From contig CALSFV010000005.1 of assembly GCA_943737045.1 (NCBI GenBank), forward strand, positions 248,001 to 312,000: a stretch of DNA of 64,000 nucleotides. Reading direction: 5' to 3'. Position numbers and translations under genes: made by a program. The stretch's first letter is position 1. Each line of letters starts with the position of its first letter. Below are positions 21,080-32,275 of the stretch, in pieces. This stretch comes from Parapristionchus giblindavisi (lineage: Eukaryota > Nematoda > Chromadorea > Rhabditida > Diplogasteridae). The notes beneath the pieces are model-generated. The model ran no database searches. It was given only the letters and a program-made list of their open reading frames with translations, and was not told the DNA's origin.

Positions 21080-23598
21080 ATGGGACATGCATTATGGGAT
21101 GGCAGCCGGTGTTGTCATAATATATTAAATTTCGGAAAAAAACAGAAATATTTATGCGTTCACAAGGAAACACGGTACAGTAAAGAACAAATAAAATGTG
21201 TGAATGAATAAGAGGAACAGATTATTGGTGAACAAAAGAACTGTCGGAATAGAATTATTATGGGAAATAGGAAGATCACATCAATCAATTTTCACTCAGG
21301 GAAACTAAAGGTAATCCGGTTTTTAGGTCGTACAAGAAGCCTTGCCGCTCTAGGAAAGAAACTATTATGCCTGTAGTGAAAGCGTGAACCTGGATTATTA
21401 AAATTGAGACCATTATGAGTTGTATAAGTGCGAAAGTAATGTGGTTTTCGATTAGAGATTTTATATTTTCCTCTGATAAGTTTCATAGCTGAATTGATAT
21501 CGATTTCTTCTCTTCGTGTTTCAAGGGTATCTAGATTTAGTTGTTTATTCCTTTGCATGCTTGAGGGCATTGAATCCCATGTGGCATTGAAACAACGCAT
21601 GAATATTCGTCTGGTAAAATAGTTTTGGACCCTTTCTAAAATCTTTTTATCTCCTATCTGATATGGATTGAAGACTATTGAGGCACTTTCTAGAATTGGT
21701 CTGATATAGATTGAGTACGTTTTTAACAGTACAGTCACGTTCTTGGTGAGTAATGCTCTAAGGATTATGTGGCAAGCGGTTTTGGCTTTTGATGCCGTTA
21801 GCCTGCTGTGGTTCGAAAAGGTTAGAGTCTTCTGAATGATGAAACCAAGATCCCTGACCATTTCTTTCTGTTCAAGGTTTACGGTCCCAATGTTGTATTT
21901 TCTCATTGGATTTGCTCTACCTAAATGAAGTGAGCAACACTTATGCTCCGCCAATGGCAGTTGCCAATCCAGAGACCATTTTGCTATTGAATCGATTGCT
22001 GCTTGTAAATGAGTAGGAGCATCTCCAATTTCGAATGAACGATAGATTTTAATGTCATCCGCGTACATTCTCGCAAAAACACCATTATGTTGAACAATAC
22101 CAGGGATTTCAGATGTATATATTAGGAATAAAAGTGGGCCCAAGACAGACCCCTGGGGAACTCCACTAGTAACATTTTGGGAATGGGACAACTTTTCTCT
22201 TACTCTAACCTGGAAGGTACGATTCCTCAGATAGGAAGAAATCCATTCAATAGTTCTATCCGATAATCCAGTGCCGCCAAGTTTCAGAATTAATTTGGGG
22301 TGGGACACTCGGTCAAAGGCTTTTGCAAAGTCAAAATAAATAACATCAACAGGTTTGCCTTCACTTATAGAGGAAGTCCAATGTTCTAATACTTCCAGCA
22401 TCTGCATTTCACGCGATCTTTTTTGTCTAAAACCGTATTGTTCATCTGGAAAGATTTCTAGCGATTCACAGTGAGTAATTATAGATTTACATAGAATGCG
22501 CTCGAATATTCGACAGAAAAAGGAGGTTATCGAAATTGGTCTATAATTTAGCGGGTCTGAAAACGGCGGCGATTTCTTAACGGGCGTAACTATGGAGTGG
22601 CGCCAAGGGGACGGAACCACTCCTGTTTCAAAAGAACTGCGAAAGATCATTTCAAGCGGCTCAGCAATGGGAACGGCTACTTTCTTAATGAATGAGAGAT
22701 CGATATTTTCGGGAGTTCGACATGAAGATTTCTTCCACTTTTCAATTAATGCACAAATTTCGTATCGAAGAAATAGTGGTTCCTGATAGTTCTCTAGGAT
22801 ATTGGGTGGTAAATGTGGGGGAAGTATATTGTTGTCTACAGTGAAGACCTCTGCAAATGCATTTGCAAGAACATTAGCCTTGCCTAGGTCATCCATAACG
22901 AGGAGACCATTATTGTCTCTCAGACCCTCAACACCTTTATCTTTGTTCGAACAGCGCTTCATGTATCGAAAGAACTTATTGTTATCCTCACTGTCTATTA
23001 TTCTTTTCTCTATGGATTTCTGGTATCTATCCAATTCTCTCCTAAATCTCTTATTTAAAATTTCAAAAGTACGTCTATCAAGCGGGTCACTGCTACTGAT
23101 TGACCTCTGCCATGCACAGAATCTTTTGTGCAGAAGTCTTTCGATATGAGGGGGGATTTTCCCATGGGTGACATTTATTCTAGTCCATGGTATATGAGTA
23201 TCAATAGATTTTTGAATAATCTTAATTAATAAATCATACATTTGATCTACGTCTTTCAGTGTGGAAAACAAACTCGTCCAGTCTACATTTGCTAATTGCA
23301 TATTAATAAGACCATAGTCCGCAACTTTATAATCTCTTTTCAGTACGGTGGCAGGAGCAGTGTGGTTTATGAATATCTTAAAATCAATTGAGTAATGATC
23401 GGATTTACAAAACGGCGGGCCAACATTGACGTGGTCTACGAGACTGGGATGGTTACAGAGCAGAAGGTCAAGTAAATTTCCCTGAATATGGGTCGGATAG
23501 TTGATTAATTGGGCAAGTTTCAATGTATTACAGAAGTCAATAAAAGATTGCGAGGGGCTTGAGATGGTTTGTGTTGAGAAAGTACTACGGTATCTCAC
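21080..23598 (-). mobile_element. LINE insertion in intron 4 of family-2 copy A
   Basis: The paralogous intron (60816-60863) is 48 bp. Here over 2.5 kb lies between the exon-4 donor at 23599/23598 and native intron sequence that resumes near 21080 (TGTGAACTACTAAATTCTAA). The LINE is sense to the host gene. The 3' boundary is approximate, and no clear target duplication or poly(A) tail was seen. Confidence 0.75.
21292..23598 (-). CDS. LINE reverse transcriptase ORF, CR1/Jockey-like, 5' truncated
   Basis: 768 uninterrupted codons encoding a non-LTR retrotransposon polyprotein. Residues 1 to about 75 are the C-terminal end of an APE-type endonuclease (NLLDLLL, then SDH at about 66-68). The reverse transcriptase has NYRPIS near 351, FDFAKAFD at 422-429, SGVPQGSVLGPLLF near 478-491 and catalytic YADD at 512-515. 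A C-terminal connection domain follows. The frame begins with GTG at the intron-4 splice donor, so there is no native start: the element is 5' truncated inside the endonuclease. The intact frame suggests a recent insertion. CR1/Jockey-like is judged from motif style, not from a search. Confidence 0.88.
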   Translation of the reverse strand: MRYRSTFSTQTISSPSQSFIDFCNTLKLAQLINYPTHIQGNLLDLLLCNHPSLVDHVNVGPPFCKSDHYSIDFKIFINHTAPATVLKRDYKVADYGLINMQLANVDWTSLFSTLKDVDQMYDLLIKIIQKSIDTHIPWTRINVTHGKIPPHIERLLHKRFCAWQRSISSSDPLDRRTFEILNKRFRRELDRYQKSIEKRIIDSEDNNKFFRYMKRCSNKDKGVEGLRDNNGLLVMDDLGKANVLANAFAEVFTVDNNILPPHLPPNILENYQEPLFLRYEICALIEKWKKSSCRTPENIDLSFIKKVAVPIAEPLEMIFRSSFETGVVPSPWRHSIVTPVKKSPPFSDPLNYRPISITSFFCRIFERILCKSIITHCESLEIFPDEQYGFRQKRSREMQMLEVLEHWTSSISEGKPVDVIYFDFAKAFDRVSHPKLILKLGGTGLSDRTIEWISSYLRNRTFQVRVREKLSHSQNVTSGVPQGSVLGPLLFLIYTSEIPGIVQHNGVFARMYADDIKIYRSFEIGDAPTHLQAAIDSIAKWSLDWQLPLAEHKCCSLHLGRANPMRKYNIGTVNLEQKEMVRDLGFIIQKTLTFSNHSRLTASKAKTACHIILRALLTKNVTVLLKTYSIYIRPILESASIVFNPYQIGDKKILERVQNYFTRRIFMRCFNATWDSMPSSMQRNKQLNLDTLETRREEIDINSAMKLIRGKYKISNRKPHYFRTYTTHNGLNFNNPGSRFHYRHNSFFPRAARLLVRPKNRITFSFPE

Positions 23599-24369
23599 CA
23601 GAAAGAGTTTGTCTTGACGTTCTTATGGGGCTTAGACTCGAAATCGAATCCGGTGTACTTGTTGATAGGTGCTGATTCGATGTAAGTTGTCTCGCTTCCA
23701 GAGGCGCAACTAAAAGGCAAAGGTTAGCTACTAACAATCGTAACCGAGTGACTACAGTGTTCAGTACAAGGTCAACTACGGTACAAAAATAACTACAGTA
23801 TCCTCACACTTACCGGTCTTCAAGTCCTTCAAAGAGACATCTCTCAGCTTCAGCGACGCCTTCACCATTTTGTTGGAAGCACTCCAGGTATGAGTCGGTC
23901 TTATTGCCGAATTCCTGCAAAATAAAATGAATATTTAATAAAATTTGAAATTTCGAAAATTCAAAATTTAAACAAAAAAATCGTACCTTCAGATGCTCAT
24001 CGCAGGACTCCATACACGTTTCCATCTGGGATTTCGACTCGGCTTGGCACTTGGAAGTCACATCGCACGAGCAGAGTGGAACCTGAAATGATCGATGTTA
24101 AAATGAAATCATCTGAGTCTCCAAAGATCAAAGTTCAAATATCAATTAACTACCTTGGCTGGAGCTACGGTAGTTGATGGGGCTGGTACGGTGTGGATTA
24201 CGGTACGAGTTACGGTCTCGTACACGGTCTCGATGGTGGTTCTTCGAACGGGAACGACTTCCGTTTTGTTCTCGATCTTGGCAGGGGCTACTGTAGTTTA
24301 GTTGATCCCATCACAATGAGTCCAGGCACATTGACCACAGTATTCTCGGGTTTGGCGGTTTCGACGACT

Positions 24370-24780
24370 ACTGCAGGAACTTGTTCGGTTACTGTAGCTG
24401 ATTCGATGACTACGGTAGGGAGGGGCTCGGATACGGTAGCGGCTTCGATGACTACTGTAGGAAGCGGCTCGGTTACGGTAGCTGATTCGATGACTACTGT
24501 AGGGAGAGGCTCGGTTACGGTAGCTGATTCGATAATTACGGTAGGAAGGAGCTCGGTTACGGTAGTTGATTCGATGACTACGGTAGGAAGGGGCTCGGTT
24601 ACGGTAGCTGATTCGATGATTACGGTAGGATGGGGCTCGGTTACGGTAGCTGATTCGATGACTACTGTAGGGAGGGTCTCGGTTACGGTAGCTGATTCGA
24701 TGACTACGGTAGGAAGGGGCTCGGTTACGGTAGCTGATTCGATGATTACGGTAGGGAGGGGCTCGGTTACTGTGATGGTT
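24370..24780 (-). repeat. 42 bp coding minisatellite of family-2 copy A
   Basis: About nine to ten units encoding V-T-E-P-L-P-T-V-V-I-E-S-A-T with third-position and conservative changes. Both strands are open across the array. Copy B has about two units and copy C at least eighteen, so unit number varies greatly between paralogues. Confidence 0.85.
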
Positions 24781-25349
24781 TCTTGTTTAGATGTCTCTTC
24801 AGACACAGTAACGTCTTCAGTTTGACCATTCTTGACGATAGAGTCGACGATCGTTGCGACAGTTGTCTCAAATTCTTCAACCGATTCAGCTATTTCGTCC
24901 TTGAGAACCACAACCACGGGGGCCGATTCGGTTGGAGTGAGTACCGCAACTACTGGCATCACTACAGTAACTCTCGGTTCGGGCTGAAATACGGTAACGT
25001 TGTCGGATAAGGATGCAGGAGGATTGGAAATATCTGTTACGACGAAATGGGCAGTATCGTCATCTTCAGCAACTTCGGAAAGAACGACAGCCTTGGTCTC
25101 GGACGGTTCAGATTGGGCAACGACGACGGTTTCCACGGGTGCGACCGCTCCGTCGGATACGTTTGCTGATGATTCGGTCACGGTGTGAACGATGTTCTTG
25201 GTCACGAGTTCGTAGAAGGTCTCGACCGTTGTCTTGGGAACGGATTCGGTAGGCAAAAGTTCATCTTCTGGGTCCACGGGCAGAATCTTGGCCGGCTGGG
25301 CATGGATGGTGGAGAGCAGAAGAAGTGGTAAGAGCGAGAATAGACGCAT

Positions 25350-27087
25350 CTACAAAGACGACGAATTAAATGGAGAAATTTAACGAGGATATACGGATAT
25401 GAACAAGTTTCAAAGGTGACAGATAAGGCGATGATTACTTTATGGAATTCATTCTAAAACAACGAACTCGATAAATAAATTTAAGGAAATAAGTATGGAT
25501 TTTGGTCCGAACTGAAAAAAAGAAACATGATTGCTCGTGAACATAAATATGTCTTCCTCTGAATTGCAGAAGAGTAGACAGATAATGAAGTGATCGGCCG
25601 ATGTATTTCTATACCCGATGGGGGCGTGGTCATAGTGGGCGGAGTCTTAAAGGACCGGGTCTTGCAATGCGCGAGCGTGACCCATGTCTCCTATTTTTGC
25701 ACACTATTTCGTCGATCTATGTCAAATTATACTTGCGCTACTTCTTACCAAGGGCCGAGAGAATACGAACAGTGACCGTAGGAATATTGCAATTATAAGA
25801 TCAATGAAACAAGAGATAAATAGAATAATCGTTGATGTCGAGAAAAAAAAACATATAATGGATGTATCAGTATATTGTCTATAAGAAAATCAACATACGT
25901 ATCAAAAATATATCAAAGACAAACTATTTGTACACTAACAATCTATCTTTTACAACAGTTGATTGTAAAACTATAATAGTTCAATCAATATTAAATATCT
26001 CTTTAAATAGTCATTTATGGTACATTTTTGAATTCTTCACTTGACAGGAATACCTTTTTTCTTTATTTTTACTACCAGATTAACACTCTATTTCATTCAT
26101 TACAAGCACTTTGATTGTATTTTGTTCTATTAAAAAGATTAATTTACAGATAACTGGAAGTGTGCATATTTCAGAATTTCATTAGCAGAAAGTGAATTCA
26201 GTTTGATTTAATCCTAAAAATCATTAATAAAAACGGACGTAGGGCTGTATCAGGCAGTCTCTTCTACAATTTCTTGTAGTTCTCAGAGAATATCGAGATA
26301 GTGTGTGTAGAAAATTTCTTTTCAAACAAGAAGCCGCCTCTTTTTCAATTTCTTATCGTGACTTTTGAACTCTACTTTAGTTCTACAAATATTCTTCTTG
26401 CCCATGATACTTTTACGATTAATAACTACAGAATATATATGATACCAAAAATACGTTATGGTTCATCACGTGTGCTTCAACCGTCTTCGCTCTCTAAGTT
26501 TTTCGCACTCTCTATAGTTTTCGCGCTATCTTTTTCTTTGTCGCACCACATCTCTCGAACAGAACTATAGCCAGAAGATGGGGGTGAAAAGACGTGGTAT
26601 CCATAGTAATAAAGATGGTGAGGAGCGTTCCCTCTGGGTCATCTTCGTCACGTCATATAGAGTAGTGAATATTGCACTAGCAATGATTACGGGAAAGTTT
26701 TTTCTTTTATAATAAACAATTAATTGTAGGAGAGTATTTAGAGTCAAATTTGCATTAGATCTTCGTTATATCATCGATAAATTAAGTTTTTTCTCTTCAG
26801 AAATCAAACTAAAACAATTTTGAAAGACTGAAACTCATTATATCTGTAATGTAACCCTTACGCTATTAGATTGAGGAGGAAGTCTTAATATCTTCACACT
26901 TTTACATTGTTTGTCGTGAGAGAATTACAAGGTTCATCTTTTGAGGTAGGCAGCATGGTTGTGACAAATAATTATCCCAACGGCCGTTTTTTTGAACAAT
27001 TTTGATAAATTTTCCGATCGGAAAATTGCTCCTCTGTGGACATCCATGTCCAGTGATAAATTGATGTCACACTGTAATCATAAAGAT
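25350..27087. other. Divergent intergenic region between family-2 copy A and family-1 copy 3
   Basis: Head-to-head spacing between a minus-strand and a plus-strand gene. 25505-26450 is duplicated at 34598-35828 and 26452-27570 at 37317-38330. Contains GGGGGCGTGGTCATAGTGGG near 25620 and repeat R near 26460-26700. No gene found. The 60-90 codon open frames here are not preserved beyond DNA-level duplication. Confidence 0.5.
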
Positions 27088-27335
27088 ATAATGTGAAAAG
27101 ACCAATTATTGATCTTTGATCTTTGTTAAACCTGGAGAAATCGATAGATATATCAAATGACCATTTATGTACAACGCTAGTTGGGCGAACGTTTGTAATG
27201 AGTCTTAATTTCTTCGGGCCAGGATCAAATTGTTACGATGACCTGATGAAAATTGACTTCGCCCACTTATAACCGACCCCATTATAACTACGCCCCTTTC
27301 TGAAAGATTTGCCAATCAGTCTTCATTATAGCATC
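27088..27335 (+). promoter_or_regulatory. Conserved upstream block of family-1 copy 3
   Basis: Same motif order as the other copies: TTATTGATCTTTGATCTTT, TGTTACGATGACCTGATG, CCACTTATAACC, then AATCAGTCTTCATTATAGCA. It lies about 240 bp before the start codon. Confidence 0.5.
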
Positions 27336-27569
27336 TCTCAAAATCTTTGCCTCGTTTTCTTGGCTTTGCTTAGGAATAAGTAATGCAAAATATGTTACTT
27401 AAACGAAACTAACATTCGTTATCAAAATCGTACGATTGTTCTCCTAACAATAAAAGTAGAGTCTAGGATCAATATTCGGAATATTGTCTTGATAACAGTT
27501 TTCATGACGATTTCTCATTTGCATTCTTTTAATTTCCATATCGCAAAATAATTATTGCTATGCTTTCAG

Positions 27570-28732
27570 ATGCGTTTACTCCCGCTTGTAACTCTGCTCA
27601 TACTATCTGGCACAATCGATTCGGCACCGTTGACCGTTCCTCATTTCACCGAAATGTCCATCGACTCCTTCAAACCTTTCTTCACGCATACCAGAAGCCT
27701 TGAATTCAATGAAACTGACTCCTCTATGCTCGTATGTATTTCACATTTCATTCTTGCTTTCCGCTTTTAAAATTACAAAAAAAATTCAGGAACGACACTG
27801 TACTTGCACTATGAATAATGAATCTGGGGATGTTAAGGCGCCATTCACTTCCATCGGTGACCGCATGGTATTTTTTTATCCTATCGATAAAAAGATGTTC
27901 GCTTTTCATGAAATTTAAAGTAAAGGATGTATATTTGCGGTATACATTTTAACAAAGTTAGAAAAAAAACAAAGAAAATGAATTGTCCGGCGAATGTTTT
28001 CGTGAGTTTGATAAGATAAAAAGGGGTCCAGTTGAGTAAGACGCCTTGTATACCTAATAAAGATTACTTGTGTATAATAATAAAATGGAAAAAAACTCAT
28101 AGCATAAATATCTCTGTTTTTTATCTCTAAAGTTCGCTATATTTTTTCAGAAACATCGGTGTTCCTGCGAATCCTACCGAGTTGAAGTATTTGTAGACGG
28201 TCCTATGGCGTACTATCTCGACAACTCTACCATTGCCATTACAGTAATTCATTTTGGCCTTGTTTTCTTCGTGTTTTCTTATTTTCATTATTTCAGAAGC
28301 AATAGTGGTCGTGTATGCCAAAGGAAGATAAGGCATCTGGCATAATTATGGACGAATCTCGCTCAGTAATTTATCAGTGAATCGATTTATAATCTACGAT
28401 TATTTCAGGGTGAATGGTGCTCTGGTCAGGTCATGGCAGCAAATACAACCACAATTGAAGATATACTAGCCGACGTTCGTATATTATCGGATTGCGTTCC
28501 TAGCGGCAAACAAAGTGTCAGCAATTCTGAGATAAGCAAAGTTTGCGAATGCACGACCTACGAAAGCAATCGGGTAATTACTTTTTTCATCTTCATCTTG
28601 TCATTTATCGATTTCTAATGATATATTTAATTTCAGAAGTATCAATTGTGTACTTGCAAGACCCCCTCCAAGTGCAACGTTATGGACTCAAGCCCATACA
28701 ATCAACTACCGACGAGCCTTATTTGCGTTTGA
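27570..28732 (+). CDS. Family-1 copy 3: secreted cysteine-rich protein with a stop in exon 4
   Basis: Exons 27570-27731, 27790-27867, 28151-28243, 28297-28365, 28409-28573 and 28637-28732, all in phase 0. Signal peptide MRLLPLVTLLILSGTIDS, then HFTEMSIDSFKPF and the NETDS motif. C-x-C pairs occur in exons 2 (CTC), 3 (CSC), 5 (CEC) and 6 (CTCKTPSKC). Exon 4 has in-frame TAG at 28303-28305 where paralogues have CTG. Skipping exon 4 keeps the frame, because all exons are symmetric, and would give about 198 residues. Otherwise this is a pseudogene. The start follows CTTTCAG directly, suggesting trans-splicing. Unlike copy 1, it ends soon after exon 6 begins and has no hydrophobic tail. Confidence 0.65.
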
Positions 28733-29910
28733 TCTTATTGACGAATTGAACCTTTTCTCTTTCTTCCGATTCGATTACTTCGATTCATCCTGTTGTCTTT
28801 TCAATATGTGAATGTTTTTTGTATTGTTGCTTGTAAATGGTTTCGACATTCATTGTGTTGTAATGTCGTATGTTCGATAAATTGAACTGTTGATGTTGAT
28901 GTTGATGTTGTTGTACAATACAATCAACCAATCTTTTTTTCATATCAAGTAAATTGCTTCAGTTCCTCCACTATAGTATTGATCACCATTGTGCATTAAA
29001 GCTGGAGGCTCTCGAATGTCTATGAAAATGCAAAGCATATCTGTTAAGCAAGGGACACGTGATATGCAAGAAATTAGCACGACCATTCATCAATATCGTA
29101 GCGCAGGGGAAAATAAGTGCTCACTAGTAAGCGTAACGTAGTGGGTTCGAAACATATTGCAGAATGTTACAATTTTCAATACTTCGCGCCTTTCCCTGCA
29201 CAATCAGTGATGATTCATTCATGATTCTCGTGATCAATAAACTAAATCAGCATAAAATAATTTATGTATGTCATGTAGAATATCTCTTGCTATCTTTCTG
29301 TCTTCACAGTTTGTTCACGAATAAATTGCTGGGACTCCACCTTTAAAGCCACACCCGATCCATTAATTCGAGTGTTAATTAAGAACGTGTTTGGATAAGG
29401 CAGAAACACTCCGGCAGCTGAAAGAAATATGGTGTGGCCATCTCTGACCAATGACAACATCATAGAAAGCTAGCAAAAATCGCAGACACAATACTTAATA
29501 CATAGATACTTAAGCAAAACCTAGGGATTCTAGGGATGACTAGGACCTAGGGATACGACGAACTAAACAACCCTCGTCATCATAGCTCTACTAATCAAGT
29601 TGAAACGTATTTAATTACATTTTTCATGCATTTGACGATTTCACTTCATGATTGCACTTCACTTCATATTCGATTTCACATACCACAAACCATATATAAT
29701 GAGGACCGTTATCAGATCCGGGAAATAGCCTTGTGAAGCTGAGTGAGACCAGATGTGTATGAAGAAACTTGTTTTTTTTGTATTCAAACGTTTCGGAGAC
29801 TATTTCCCCATAATCGGTGAAATGTAGCTCCAATGAAAAATATGAAAGAAATATGAAATCCGACAAGTGGACTAGAGAGGGCAAGAGCACAACCGTACAC
29901 TTAGATACAA
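28733..29910. other. Downstream flank of copy 3
   Basis: 3' flank with a short TTGATG run near 28881-28911 and otherwise AT-rich sequence. The start resembles the flanks after copies 1, 2 and 4 (GATAAATTGAACTGTTGAT). No gene found. Confidence 0.45.
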
Positions 29911-29914
29911 TTAA

Positions 29915-32130
29915 GAGACCGGCTCGGTAAGACTCGAGCATTTCGACCCCCTGCCGGACATTCGCGAGGAATTTCGATTTGGCACTCAATACTTTCATCA
30001 TAGACACATACCGGGGGGAGACCGATGAAAGTTATAGTGAAAATGCCCTGCGGCTCAAACCCGGCTCACATATGCCGCATAAAATAAAAAATTGAAAAAT
30101 TCATAACTTTTCAATCGCGATAGCTAGGACTTTTATTTCTTTTTATTGGTGAATAACATGTCATGCACTCTTACAAACACAGCTGAACAGTAATATCATA
30201 TCATTCTGGATAAGTTTTTTCGTATCTGATTTTAAGATTTTTCCTCTTCTATCCTCATTGAAGAGAGACGGCAAGCACTGACATAGTACATATTGTAGCC
30301 CTGACAATTATATACATGATGGTCACATTCCCGTAAAAATCCATGTTTTCTGAAACATCGAGAATTGCAGCTGAATGTGAGATATGTGTGATTTGCAAAA
30401 ATCGAAAATTAAATTTCTTGTAAATCGCAAGAGTAAGAGGTAGCTTTATTATGTCATTATACTCGTAGTAATGCGAGTGCACAGGAAAAATATACAAGTA
30501 ATCTCGGACTACATTTTTTTTAAATTAAAAAAAAATCATTATTTTATTTTTATTTTTTCAAATCCCACATTCAGTCGACCGTCAATGCAAGTTGATTCAT
30601 AGGGCGGATGGTGGCTGTTGCATGTGCGTTTGCAGAAACGACTGCAACGTGAAGAATCGTGGTTTCGCAGATCTCGAATTTATTTTTTAATTAACAAACT
30701 TGAATATTTATATGTTTCTTTAATATAAATCGGTTGGAAGGTAGCGTACTGCATCCAAAGCTGTACCATTTTTATCAGTAGGAGTATACGGTATTGAACA
30801 ACCGTAATCGCCAGGAATCGCGAACTGATTTTTTTTCAGTCGATCCATGATTTTCAACCATGACCCGGGGTTCATGGTTGAGAATGGCTGAGGTCGAAAA
30901 ATTCGTGCTGGTCCGAGATCAAATACTATTTGGCATTATATGAACAGTGGGCCAACTTTTATTTTTATGGATACCATAACTCGAATTACCGTAATAGTTA
31001 TGCAAGCATCTGAATTTTGCGAGAATTTCACCACATTATTATAGGATACGGTAGCTAGATTACGGTAATTCGAGTTATGGTATCCATAAAAATATAAGTT
31101 GGACCACTGTTGATATAATGCCACATAGTATTTGCTCTGGGATCATCATGAATTTTCCGACCTCAACCATTCTCAACCATGAACCCGGGGTCATGGTTGA
31201 GAATCATGGGTCGACTGAAAAAAAATCAGTTCGCGATTCCTGGCGATTACGGTTGTTCAATACCGTATACTCCTACTAATAAAAATGGTACAGCTTTGGA
31301 TGCAGTACGCTACCTTCCAACCGATTTATATTAAAGAAACATATAAATATTCAAGTTTGTTAATTAAAAAAATAAATTCGAGATCTGCGAAACGACGATT
31401 CTTCACGTTGCAGTCGTTTCTGCAAACGCACATGCAACAGCCACCATCCGCCCTATGAATCAACTTGCTTTGACGGTCGACTGAATGTGGGGGTTGAAAA
31501 AATAAAAATAAAATAATGATTTTTCTAAATTTTTTAAAAATGTAGTCCGAGATTACTTGTATATTTTTCCTGTGTACTCGCATTACTACGAGTATAATGA
31601 CATAATAAAGCTACCCCTTACTCTTGCGATTTGCAAGAAATTTAATTTTCGATTTTTGCAAATTACACATATCTCACATTCAGCTGCAATTCTCGATGTT
31701 TCAGAAAAAATGGATTTTTACGGGAATGTGACCATCATGTACATAATTGTCAGGGCTACAATATGTACTATGTCAGTGCTTGCCGTCTCTCTTCAATGAG
31801 GATAGAAGAGGAAAAATCTTAAAATCAGATACGAAAAAACTTATCCAGAATGATATGATATTACTGTTCAGCTGTGTTTGTAAGAGTACATGACATGTTG
31901 TTCACCAATATAAAGAAATAAAAGTCCTAGCTATCGCGATTGAAAAGTTATGAATTTTTCAATTTTTTATTTTATGCGGCATATGTGAGCCGGGTTTGAG
32001 CCGCAGGGCATTTTCACTATAACTTTCATCGGTCTCCCCCCGGTTTGTGTCTATGATGAAAGTATTGAGGGCCAGATCGAAATTCCTCGCGAATGTCCGG
32101 ACCATGCTCGAGTCTTACCGAGCCGGTCTC
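29915..32130. mobile_element. TTAA fold-back element F2 (2.2 kb)
   Basis: Almost perfect palindrome centred near 31030. Ends GAGACCGGCTCGGTAAGACT on both sides, flanked by TTAA (29911-29914 and 32131-32134). Arms are about 1.1 kb, with few mismatches and very little spacer. The inner part has ACCATGACCCGGGGTTCATG-type palindromes. An 80-codon frame occurs in both arms (30497-30255 minus and 31557-31799 plus), but nothing links it to a known protein. No transposase. Confidence 0.82.
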
Positions 32131-32275
32131 TTAAAGAATGATTCTGAGTACAAACATGAGGGCGTTTAAAGTGTATATCGAATTTTTTTATATTTTCCAT
32201 CGTTCGACGCGGAATTTGTTGCTCAATAAGAGGATGTAAAAACTGTACTGCTTTTTGTTTCAAAAGTATAATTAA

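Larger units (their letters stand above)
20588..25349 (-). pseudogene. Family-2 copy A: V/T/E/P-repeat secreted protein, frameshifted exon 1
   Basis: Exons on the minus strand: 25349-24154, 24082-23987, 23914-23814, 23709-23599, 21037-20939, 20880-20808 and 20701-20588. The protein starts MRLFSLLPLLLLSTIHAQ (signal peptide). It has a 14-residue repeat (VTEPLPTVVIESAT) about nine times and a Cys-rich C-terminus: C-x-C-x5-C-x10-C-x3-C in exon 2, C-x3-C-x7-C in exon 5, C-x-C in exon 7. The spacing recalls the nematode ET module, from memory. Exons 2-7 are open. Exon 1 reads into TAG at 24288, whereas the conserved tail TTIETVYETVTRTVIHTV is in another frame, so there is a frameshift or an unseen short intron. 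A LINE lies in intron 4 on the same strand. Start follows TTTGTAG. Confidence 0.65.

Noticed and set aside
24193..24825. 210-codon plus-strand frame (VTVADSMTTVGRGS repeats)
   Set aside because: Antisense shadow of the family-2 minisatellite. The minus strand has the signal peptide, exon phases and downstream exons.
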